A stretch of 64,000 nt of DNA from Actinosynnema sp042752395 (GTDB lineage: Bacteria > Actinomycetota > Actinomycetes > Mycobacteriales > Pseudonocardiaceae), in assembly GCF_042752395.1 (NCBI RefSeq), contig NZ_JBHYXZ010000023.1, positions 12,180-76,179 of the forward strand, in the 5' to 3' direction. The notes beneath the pieces are model-generated. The model did not search any database. It saw nothing but the letters and a program-made list of their open reading frames with translations, and was not told where the DNA came from. Position 1 is the stretch's first letter, and each line of letters opens with the position of its first letter. A program made the position numbers and the translations under genes. This document shows, piece by piece, positions 32,137 through 39,152 of this stretch.

Positions 32137-32333
32137 CCCTGGTGCCAGGCGCCCGGTCGCCTCTCGGCGGGTGGCGCTGCGCGGCTCCAGCCGGACGGTA
32201 TTCCGCGCAGGCTTTCAAGTGGGCCCGGGGGACTCGATGGCGCCTGACGTGTACTGCAACGAACACGGTAACCCGGATGTTCCCCCGCGGCCGAGGCGTC
32301 GTGTCGCCTTGGTCACGGCCGTTGTCTGGGATC

Positions 32334-32915
32334 ATGCGTGGTGTGCGCCCTGATGCCGATGTCGAACCGGGTTCCCTGCTGGTCGCGGCACCGACTCTGA
32401 CCGACCCCAACTTCCGCCGGACGGTGGTCTACGTCATCGACCACCGGGAGGAGGGCAGCCTCGGGGTGGTGCTGAACCGCCCCAGCGAGGTCGCGGTGCA
32501 CGACGTGCTGCCCGCGTGGGGTCCGCACGTCAGCCGCCCGCAGGCCGTCTACATCGGCGGGCCGGTGGAGCAGAAGACGGCGTTGTGCCTGGCCGCGCTG
32601 CGCACCGGCGAGGACCTGGCGTCACTCGAAGGTGTGGTTGGCGTCCACGGTCCGGTGGCGTTGGTCGACCTCGACGCCGACCCGGACGTGCTGGTGGCGA
32701 AGGTGCGCGGGATGCGCGTGTTCGCCGGGTACTCCGGATGGGGCGAGGGCCAGTTGGGCGGCGAGATCGGCCGCGGCGACTGGATCGTGGTGAAGGGCCT
32801 GCCCGACGACGTGCTCACCCCGCCGAACGTCGACCTGTGGGGCCGCGTGCTGCGCCGCCAGGGCATGCCGACGGCGCTGCTCGCCACGTTCCCGGTCGAC
32901 ATCCGCCGGAACTGA
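32334..32915 (+). CDS. YqgE/AlgH family protein (DUF179)
   Basis: The 193-residue protein begins MRGVRPDADVEPGSLLVAAPTLTDPNFRRTVVYVIDH and contains LGVVLNRPSEV, YIGGPVEQ, VFAGYSGWGEGQLGGEI, all diagnostic of the YqgE/AlgH family. The function is not settled; a regulatory role is suggested in some bacteria. ATG at 32334. It stands between the divergent MFS gene and the convergent SdpI-like gene. Confidence 0.92.
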   Translation: MRGVRPDADVEPGSLLVAAPTLTDPNFRRTVVYVIDHREEGSLGVVLNRPSEVAVHDVLPAWGPHVSRPQAVYIGGPVEQKTALCLAALRTGEDLASLEGVVGVHGPVALVDLDADPDVLVAKVRGMRVFAGYSGWGEGQLGGEIGRGDWIVVKGLPDDVLTPPNVDLWGRVLRRQGMPTALLATFPVDIRRN

Positions 32916-32931
32916 CCCGGCGGGACCGGCG

Positions 32932-33333
32932 TCAGGCGCGGGTCAGCACGCCGCAGCCGCCGCCGGCGCACGCGCACCCGCCGCAGCCCGCCGGGACCGG
33001 CTCGGGCATCGCCTCGGCGGCCCGGTGCCCCAGCACGCCGCCCGCGGTCGCGACGGCCACGCTGCCGACCAGCCCGATCAGGCCGATGACCAGCGCGGAC
33101 GCCGGGTTGACGGCCGACGCGGCGGCGGCCACGACGGCGATCGCGCCCGCCGTCATGTTCGGCACGCCGGCGATCCTGTTGGCCAGCGCGAACGCCTCGT
33201 CGTCGCGCAGCGCGGCCTTGGTGCGCACGCCGAAGAACCGGTTGCGGTGCAGTCGGCCCCGCACGCCGAGGAAGCCGATCGTCGCGAACGCGACCCCGAT
33301 CACACCCAGCACCACAGGCAGCACGATGTTCAC
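32932..33333 (-). CDS. SdpI/YfhL-like membrane protein with Cys-rich tail
   Basis: The 133-residue protein has membrane segments (VVLGVIGVAFATIGFLGV and two more around 70-110) and the SdpI-family signature NRFFGVRTKAALRDDEAFALANRIAG. SdpI proteins can act as immunity or signalling membrane proteins. The last 20 residues carry four cysteines in a Gly-rich setting (AGCGGCACAGGGCG), which might bind metal or form disulfides. Start is GTG at 33333. Its partner, if any, is not recognisable nearby. Confidence 0.8.
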   Translation of the reverse strand: MNIVLPVVLGVIGVAFATIGFLGVRGRLHRNRFFGVRTKAALRDDEAFALANRIAGVPNMTAGAIAVVAAAASAVNPASALVIGLIGLVGSVAVATAGGVLGHRAAEAMPEPVPAGCGGCACAGGGCGVLTRA

Positions 33334-33435
33334 ACCGACGAGGGTAGGCCGGTGCTTCGATCTTGGTCGAACCAGGCCCGGCTTCACCCGAAGGTGTCCT
33401 TACGCACGGGTCGGCGCGGTCGGGAAGCTCGGACC

Positions 33436-34551
33436 ATGCGAATTCGATCTTGCCTGGTCGGGTCGGTCGTCGCCGCCGTGCTCGTCACGGCCGCGCCCGC
33501 CGCCACGGCCGCGCCCGCGGTCCGCTTCCTCGGCCAGACCACGCTCCCGCACGCGATGGCGTTCGAGGGCACCACGGTCGGCGGCCTGTCCGGCGTCGAC
33601 CGCGACCCGGTCACCGGCGGGTACGTCCTGATCAGCGACGACCGGTCGTACACGGCCCCGGCCCGCTTCTACACCGCCGAGGTGGACCTCGACGCCTCCG
33701 GCGCGCCCGACGTCCGCATCACCGGCACGCACGCGCTGCGCCACCCCGACGGGGGCACCTACTCCGCGCCGGCCGCGGCCGACGGCCGCACCGTCGACCC
33801 CGAGGAGATCCGCGTCGACCCGGTGACCGGGGACTACTGGTGGAGCCAGGAGGGCGAGCGGCCCGCGTCCGAAGGGGCGGTCGTGGTGCAGCCGTCCATC
33901 CAGCGGGCCGGCCGGGACGGCGCGTACGCCGGTTCCCTGCCGCTGCCGGCGAACTACGCGTTCACCCCGGGCCGCGGACCGCGCCGCAACCTCGCCCTGG
34001 AGGCGATCGCGTTCTCACCCGACGGCGCGCTGCTGACCAGCGTGGTCGAGGGTCCGCTGCTCCAGGACGGCGACCTGCCGACGGCGGACCGGGGCGCGTT
34101 CACCCGCCTCACCGTGCAGACCCGCGACGGCGCGGTCGTGCGCCAGCACGCCTACCCGCTGGAGCCGCTGTTCGCCGAGCCCGAGCCCGGACCGTGGGGC
34201 CCGGACACCGGCGTGCCCGCGATCCTGGCCGACCCGAAAGTCCCCGGCCGCTACTACGCGCTCGAGCGCACCTGGGTGCCCGGCGCCGACTACAAGGTCC
34301 GCCTCTTCCAGGTCGACCTCGCGGGCGCGACGGACGTGCGCGGCCGGGACGTCCTCGGCGACGACGTCCGCCCGGTCCGCAAGAGGCAGCTCGCCGACCT
34401 GCACGACTTCCCGCTGCCCGTGATCGACAACGTCGAGGGGCTCGCGTGGGGGCCGCGCCCGGCCTCCGGCGGGCGCACCCTGCTGCTGGTCAGCGACGAC
34501 AACTTCGCGGCCGAGGAGTTCACCCGGTTCATCGCGCTTGCGCTGCGCTGA
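33436..34551 (+). CDS. Secreted phytase-like / esterase-like domain protein
   Basis: The 371-residue protein has a signal peptide (MRIRSCLVGSVVAAVLVTAAPAATAAPA) and one beta-propeller-like domain with GGLSGVDRDPVTGGYVLISDDRS, NLALEAIAFSPDGALLTSVVEGP and DNVEGLAWGP. These match the esterase-like activity of phytase family. Exported and probably soluble. The substrate is unknown. ATG at 33436. The gene is divergent from the SdpI-like gene and ends 13 bp before the leuS leader peptide. Confidence 0.85.
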   Translation: MRIRSCLVGSVVAAVLVTAAPAATAAPAVRFLGQTTLPHAMAFEGTTVGGLSGVDRDPVTGGYVLISDDRSYTAPARFYTAEVDLDASGAPDVRITGTHALRHPDGGTYSAPAAADGRTVDPEEIRVDPVTGDYWWSQEGERPASEGAVVVQPSIQRAGRDGAYAGSLPLPANYAFTPGRGPRRNLALEAIAFSPDGALLTSVVEGPLLQDGDLPTADRGAFTRLTVQTRDGAVVRQHAYPLEPLFAEPEPGPWGPDTGVPAILADPKVPGRYYALERTWVPGADYKVRLFQVDLAGATDVRGRDVLGDDVRPVRKRQLADLHDFPLPVIDNVEGLAWGPRPASGGRTLLLVSDDNFAAEEFTRFIALALR

Positions 34552-34564
34552 TACCGTTGACGGC

Positions 34565-34594
34565 ATGAGCAAGGCCCGCCTGCTCCTTAGCTAG
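34565..34594 (+). CDS. leuS leader peptide MSKARLLLS
   Basis: A nine-codon reading frame, ATG AGC AAG GCC CGC then CTG CTC CTT AGC TAG, encodes three consecutive leucines directly before the stop. It lies 108 bp upstream of the leucyl-tRNA synthetase gene and is followed by two inverted-repeat systems. Such a stretch is the classic mark of a transcription-attenuation leader: when Leu-tRNA is scarce, the ribosome stalls at the Leu codons. The sequence TACCGT at 34552-34557 sits seven bases before the ATG, so the mRNA may be leaderless, common in Actinobacteria. No Shine-Dalgarno is seen. Confidence 0.75.
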   Translation: MSKARLLLS

Positions 34595-34660
34595 CCGCGC
34601 GGGGCCCCGTCAACCGGGTCCGCGCGGCAACCCCTCACGCCCTTCCGCGGCTGGGGGGTT
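34595..34660 (+). promoter_or_regulatory. Attenuator structures upstream of leuS
   Basis: CCGCGCGG at 34595-34602 can pair with CCGCGCGG at 34620-34627 (both self-complementary), forming an eight-bp stem. The later AACCCC (34629-34634) can pair with GGGGTT (34655-34660), followed by TTCGTC. The second CCGCGCGG can instead pair over about five bp with CCGCGG (34645-34650), inside the loop of the later hairpin. This gives mutually exclusive structures as in classical amino-acid attenuation. A ribosome stalled at the Leu codons would cover the first CCGCGCGG. The model is inference from sequence. Confidence 0.6.
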
Positions 34661-34702
34661 TCGTCATGTCAGGGGCAGGTACCGATGGAGAGGGACATCC
34701 CG

Positions 34703-37504
34703 ATGAGCACGGACGCGGCGGACGCGACGCCCGCCTACCGCTACACCGCCGAGCTGGCCGGCGAGATCGAGCGGCGCTGGCAGCAGCACTGGGAGGAGCA
34801 GGGCACCTTCCACGCGCCGAACCCCGTCGGGCCGCTCCGGGGCGACGTGCCCGCCGACAAGCTGTTCGTGCAGGACATGTTCCCCTACCCCTCCGGCTCC
34901 GGCCTGCACGTCGGCCACCCGCTGGGCTTCATCGGCACCGACGTGTTCGCCCGGTACCACCGGATGAACGGCCGCAACGTGCTGCACACGATGGGCTTCG
35001 ACGCGTTCGGTCTGCCCGCCGAGCAGTACGCCGTGCAGACCGGGCAGCACCCGCGCAAGACCACCGAGGACAACATCCAGACCTACCTGCGGCAGATCCG
35101 CAGGCTGGGCCTGGGCCACGACGAGCGCCGGCGCATCTCCACGATCGACCCGGACTACTACAAGTGGACCCAGTGGATCTTCCTGCAGATCTTCAACTCC
35201 TGGTACGACCCCGAGGCGGGCAAGGCCCGGCCGATCGCCGAGCTGGAGGCCCGGTACGCCTCGGGTGAGCGGCCCACGCCGGACAAGCCGTGGGCCGAGA
35301 TGACCCGGGCCGAGCGGGAGAAGCTGCTGGGGCAGCACCGCCTGGTGTACCTGTCCGAGGCGCCGGTGAACTGGTGCCCCGGCCTGGGCACCGTGCTGGC
35401 GAACGAGGAGGTCACCGCGGACGGCCGCAGCGAGCGCGGCAACTTCCCGGTGTTCCGGCGCTCGCTGCGCCAGTGGATGATGCGGATCACCGCGTACTCC
35501 GACCGGCTGATCGACGACCTGGACCGGCTGGACTGGCCGGACAAGATCAAGGCGATGCAGCGCAACTGGATCGGGCGCTCGCACGGCGCCCGGGTCAAGT
35601 TCGCGGTGGCGGGCCACGACGGCGTCGACATCGAGGTGTTCACCACCCGGCCGGACACGCTGTTCGGCGCGACGTACATGGTGCTGGCGCCCGAGCACCC
35701 GCTGGTGGACGTGATCGCCTCCGCCGAGCAGGCGGACGCCGTCGCGGCCTACCGCGCCGAGGTGTCCCGCAAGTCCGAGCTGGACCGGCAGGAGAACAAG
35801 GAGAAGACCGGCGTCTTCACCGGCGCGCACGCGACGAACCCGGTCAACGGCGCGCGGATCCCGGTGTACGTCGCGGACTACGTGCTGATGGGCTACGGCA
35901 CCGGCGCGATCATGGCGGTGCCCGGCCAGGACCAGCGCGACTGGGACTTCGCCAAGGCGTTCGACCTGCCGATCATCCGGACCGTGCAGCCGCCCGCGGA
36001 CTTCGACGGCGAGGCGTACACGGGCGCCGGCCCGGCGGTGAACTCGAGCCACGAGAGCAGCGTCAGCCTGGACGGGCTGGACGTCGACGCGGCCAAGAAG
36101 AAGATCATCGCCTGGCTGGAGGAGCAGGGCCGGGGCGAGGGCACCGTGCAGTTCAAGCTGCGCGACTGGCTGTTCTCGCGGCAGCGGTACTGGGGCGAGC
36201 CGTTCCCGATCGTGTACGACGAGGACGGCACGCCGATCGCGGTGCCGGAGTCGATGCTGCCGATCGAGCTGCCGGACGTGGACGACTACTCGCCGCGGAC
36301 GTTCGACCCGGAGGACGCGAACTCCGAGCCGTCCCCGCCGCTGTCGCGCGCCGAGGACTGGGTGACCGTCGAGCTGGACCTGGGCGACGGGCCGAAGCGC
36401 TACCGCCGCGAGACCAACACCATGCCCAACTGGGCGGGTTCGTGCTGGTACCAGCTGCGGTACGTGGACCCGACCGAGCCGGACCGGTTCGTCAACGCGG
36501 AGAACGAGCGCTACTGGCTGGGCCCGCGCCCGGCCGAGCACGGCGCGAACGACCCCGGCGGCGTCGACCTGTACATCGGCGGCGTGGAGCACGCCGTGCT
36601 GCACCTGCTGTACGCCCGGTTCTGGCAGAAGGTGCTGTTCGACCTGGGCCACGTGTCCGGTGACGAGCCGTACCGGCGGCTGTTCAACCAGGGCTACATC
36701 GAGGCGTACGCCTACACCGACGCGCGCGGCACGTACGTGCCCGCCGAGCGGGTGGAGGAGCGTGACGGCAGGTACTTCTTCGAGGGCGAGGAGGTGCGCC
36801 GCGAGTACGGCAAGATGGGCAAGAGCCTGAAGAACGTCGTCACGCCGGACGAGATGTGCGAGAAGTACGGCGCGGACACGTTCCGGCTGTACGAGATGTC
36901 GATGGGCCCGATGGACGTCTCGCGGCCGTGGGCGACCAAGGACGTCGTGGGCGCGCAGCGGTTCCTGCAGCGGCTGTGGCGCAACCTGGTCGACGAGACC
37001 ACGGGCGAGCTGCGCGTCACCGACGTCGACCCCGGCGAGGAGACGCTGCGGGTGCTGCACAGGACGATCGCGGGCGTGCACGACGACTACGCGAACCTGC
37101 GCTACAACACCGCGGGCGCGAAGCTGATCGAGCTGAACAACCACGTCACCAAGCACTTCCCGGGCGGCGCGCCGCGCGTCGTGGCCGAACCGCTGGTGCT
37201 GATGCTGGCCCCGCTGAGCCCGCACGTCGCCGAGGAGCTGTGGGCCAGGCTGGGCCACACCGAGTCGCTGGCGCACGGCCCGTTCCCGACCGCGGCGGAG
37301 GAGTACCTGGTCGAGGACACGGTCGAGTACCCGATCCAGGTCAACGGCAAGGTGAAGGCGCGCGTGGTCGTGCCCGCCTCCGCGTCGTCGGACGAGGTGC
37401 GGGCGGCGGCGCTGGCCGACGCCAAGGTGGCCGAGCTGCTGAACGGCGGCACGCCGCGCAAGGTGATCGTGGTGCCGGGCCGGCTGGTCAACGTGGTGCT
37501 GTAG
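34703..37504 (+). CDS. leuS: Leucyl-tRNA synthetase
   Basis: The protein, about 933 residues, has the class I motifs. HIGH appears as FPYPSGSGLHVGHPLGF, the editing domain follows (about 235-430), and KMSKS appears as KMGKS in the YGKMGKSLKN context usual for bacterial LeuS. A C-terminal tRNA-binding part ends RKVIVVPGRLVNVVL. It charges tRNA-Leu. The start is either ATG at 34703 (MSTDAAD, with GAGAGGG upstream) or ATG at 34685. The gene is preceded by a leucine-rich leader peptide and hairpins. Confidence 0.96.
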   Translation: MSTDAADATPAYRYTAELAGEIERRWQQHWEEQGTFHAPNPVGPLRGDVPADKLFVQDMFPYPSGSGLHVGHPLGFIGTDVFARYHRMNGRNVLHTMGFDAFGLPAEQYAVQTGQHPRKTTEDNIQTYLRQIRRLGLGHDERRRISTIDPDYYKWTQWIFLQIFNSWYDPEAGKARPIAELEARYASGERPTPDKPWAEMTRAEREKLLGQHRLVYLSEAPVNWCPGLGTVLANEEVTADGRSERGNFPVFRRSLRQWMMRITAYSDRLIDDLDRLDWPDKIKAMQRNWIGRSHGARVKFAVAGHDGVDIEVFTTRPDTLFGATYMVLAPEHPLVDVIASAEQADAVAAYRAEVSRKSELDRQENKEKTGVFTGAHATNPVNGARIPVYVADYVLMGYGTGAIMAVPGQDQRDWDFAKAFDLPIIRTVQPPADFDGEAYTGAGPAVNSSHESSVSLDGLDVDAAKKKIIAWLEEQGRGEGTVQFKLRDWLFSRQRYWGEPFPIVYDEDGTPIAVPESMLPIELPDVDDYSPRTFDPEDANSEPSPPLSRAEDWVTVELDLGDGPKRYRRETNTMPNWAGSCWYQLRYVDPTEPDRFVNAENERYWLGPRPAEHGANDPGGVDLYIGGVEHAVLHLLYARFWQKVLFDLGHVSGDEPYRRLFNQGYIEAYAYTDARGTYVPAERVEERDGRYFFEGEEVRREYGKMGKSLKNVVTPDEMCEKYGADTFRLYEMSMGPMDVSRPWATKDVVGAQRFLQRLWRNLVDETTGELRVTDVDPGEETLRVLHRTIAGVHDDYANLRYNTAGAKLIELNNHVTKHFPGGAPRVVAEPLVLMLAPLSPHVAEELWARLGHTESLAHGPFPTAAEEYLVEDTVEYPIQVNGKVKARVVVPASASSDEVRAAALADAKVAELLNGGTPRKVIVVPGRLVNVVL

Positions 37505-37512
37505 CGGGGTTC

Positions 37513-38154
37513 CTACGGACGGGGCAACTGGGCGGCCACTTCGGTCATCGCGTCGAGCAGGTCGGGCTCGACGCGCCCGGTCGCCGGTTCGGACTCGGCG
37601 ATGGTGATCGTGGTGTCCCTGGTCTCCGACCAGTAGTGCTCGGCGGTGAACCGGATGTCCGGCAGGCCGACCACCGCGCCGCTGAGCGGCGTCACGTCGC
37701 CCGAGCCCGCGGTGTCGACGACCCGGTCGAACTGCCGCGCCTGGTTGCGGCCGGGGAACGTCACCCACACCACGGAGACCACGGCCGCGTTGCCGGCCTG
37801 GTCGGCGACGGCGAGCAGCAGGCGGTCCAGCGCGGTGCACGGCGTGCGCTCGAAGAACTCGCGCACCTGCCCGAACGAGTTGGCCGCGCAGTCCAGCTCC
37901 TGCCGCAGCGCCTGCTTGTCGATGCCGACGCCCAGGTGGCCCATCGCGCCCGCGGCGTCACCGCCCCGGGCCGCGCGCTTGGCGTCCCACTTGCGCACGC
38001 CGATGCTCTCCACCGGCGCCGCCGCGCCGCCGGCGCCACCCGCGCCCGAGTTCAGCGCCGCGCCGCCGGCCCCGCCCGCGCCCGCGAGGACGACGAGCAC
38101 CGCGGCCACCAGCGCCACTCCCCCGGAACCCTTGTCCGAACCCTTCCGCGCCAC
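37513..38154 (-). CDS. Membrane-anchored hypothetical protein
   Basis: The protein, 213 residues from GTG at 38154, has a basic start (VARKGSDKGSGG), one membrane segment (VALVAAVLVVLAGAGGAGGAAL, about 13-35), and a soluble domain of about 150 residues with two cysteines (LDCAAN, TPCTALD). A Gly/Ala-rich stretch follows the membrane segment. It is exported but not a lipoprotein. Nothing in it is a domain I can name with confidence. It is convergent with leuS, with eight bp between the stop codons. Confidence 0.7.
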   Translation of the reverse strand: MARKGSDKGSGGVALVAAVLVVLAGAGGAGGAALNSGAGGAGGAAAPVESIGVRKWDAKRAARGGDAAGAMGHLGVGIDKQALRQELDCAANSFGQVREFFERTPCTALDRLLLAVADQAGNAAVVSVVWVTFPGRNQARQFDRVVDTAGSGDVTPLSGAVVGLPDIRFTAEHYWSETRDTTITIAESEPATGRVEPDLLDAMTEVAAQLPRP

Positions 38155-38281
38155 CGTCCCCCCTCCCCGGGTCGTTCCCGCCGTGCGGCCCACCCATGCA
38201 ACCCCGGCCGGGTGCCCCTGGTTGTGGCGCGGGGGTGAAAAGCGCTCGAACGGCCCAGCAGGTATGCCCGGACGTCGCACC

Positions 38282-39028
38282 TCACGGTTGCGGAGGGAAA
38301 CCCATCTCGCCCAGGATCCGGTCCAGCATCGAGTCGAACATCGGCTCCGGGTTGGACACCGCGAACGGGAACCGGCCGAAGACCTCCAGGGCGACGTGGC
38401 CGTAGATGCGGACCCACGACTGCGTGATGTGGTAGACCGCGCTCAGCGACAGGACGTGCTCGTCCACCTCGACGCCGCGGTCGTTCACGGTCGCCAGCAG
38501 CACCCGCTGGAACGCCGCGAGGTCGGCGCGCAGGTTCGCCGGCACGTCGTCGTCCAGGTCGTCCGGCAGCGGGTGGCTCGCGATCAACCTGCCCGCGACC
38601 TCGAGGAACACCCGGCCGAACTGGTCGCCGACCCGGTCGCGGTCCTCCTCCGGGGCGCACGTGCCGAGCGTGCCCTCGGTGGACGCGAACACCAGCGTGA
38701 ACTCCTGCGGGTGCGCCAGCGCCCAGCGGCGGAAGCCGCGGCACACCGCGTAGACCTGCGCGCTGACGTCGTCCTCGGCGATGGCGGCGAGGTCCGCGTT
38801 CAGCTCCGCGGCGAGGTCGGTGCAGATGTCCTCGGCGAGCCGGCGGAGCAGGTCCTCGCGCGAGTCGTAGTACCGGTACAGGGCCGGGGCGGTGATGCCG
38901 AGTTCGCGTGCGATGGCACGCAGAGTCACGGCGTCCCGGCCGTGCTCCACGAGCAGGGCGCGGGCCTGTCGCCGGATGTCACGCTCAGTCTCAGCGCGTA
39001 GCCGTTCGCGGCGAGTGGCCTCGGTCAT
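38282..39028 (-). CDS. TetR-family transcriptional regulator
   Basis: The 248-residue protein has the N-terminal TetR helix-turn-helix (IRRQARALLVEHGRDAVTLRAIARELGITAPALYRYYDSREDLL, about 19-62) and a large C-terminal ligand-binding part with the CAPEEDRD segment of the TetR_C_13 type. ATG at 39026-39028. It is divergent from an MMPL transporter gene, and the 124-bp space between holds a pair of near-identical inverted operators. It most likely represses the transporter and itself; the inducer is unknown. Confidence 0.9.
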   Translation of the reverse strand: MTEATRRERLRAETERDIRRQARALLVEHGRDAVTLRAIARELGITAPALYRYYDSREDLLRRLAEDICTDLAAELNADLAAIAEDDVSAQVYAVCRGFRRWALAHPQEFTLVFASTEGTLGTCAPEEDRDRVGDQFGRVFLEVAGRLIASHPLPDDLDDDVPANLRADLAAFQRVLLATVNDRGVEVDEHVLSLSAVYHITQSWVRIYGHVALEVFGRFPFAVSNPEPMFDSMLDRILGEMGFPPQP

Positions 39029-39046
39029 ATGTCACCCAATCAGGTT

Positions 39047-39102
39047 GTAAACGCCGTTCACCGGGGTATAACTTCGGGACAGGTTTGGTGAACGGTGTTT
39101 AC
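39047..39102. promoter_or_regulatory. TetR operator pair
   Basis: GTAAACGCCGTTCACC (39047-39062) and its inverted form GGTGAACGGTGTTTAC (39087-39102) match over 15 of 16 bases. Each half is itself an imperfect palindrome of the form GTAAAC-n3-GTTCAC, so two TetR dimers could bind. The sites lie in the promoter space between the TetR gene and the MMPL gene. Confidence 0.8.
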
Positions 39103-39152
39103 AGAATTGACGCCCTTCACGCAACGGTAACCCACCCAGCCTGGGAGGACGC

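Noticed and set aside
34595..34684. T-box riboswitch before leuS
   Set aside because: I saw no T-box core or specifier loop; the leader peptide with Leu codons explains the region better.
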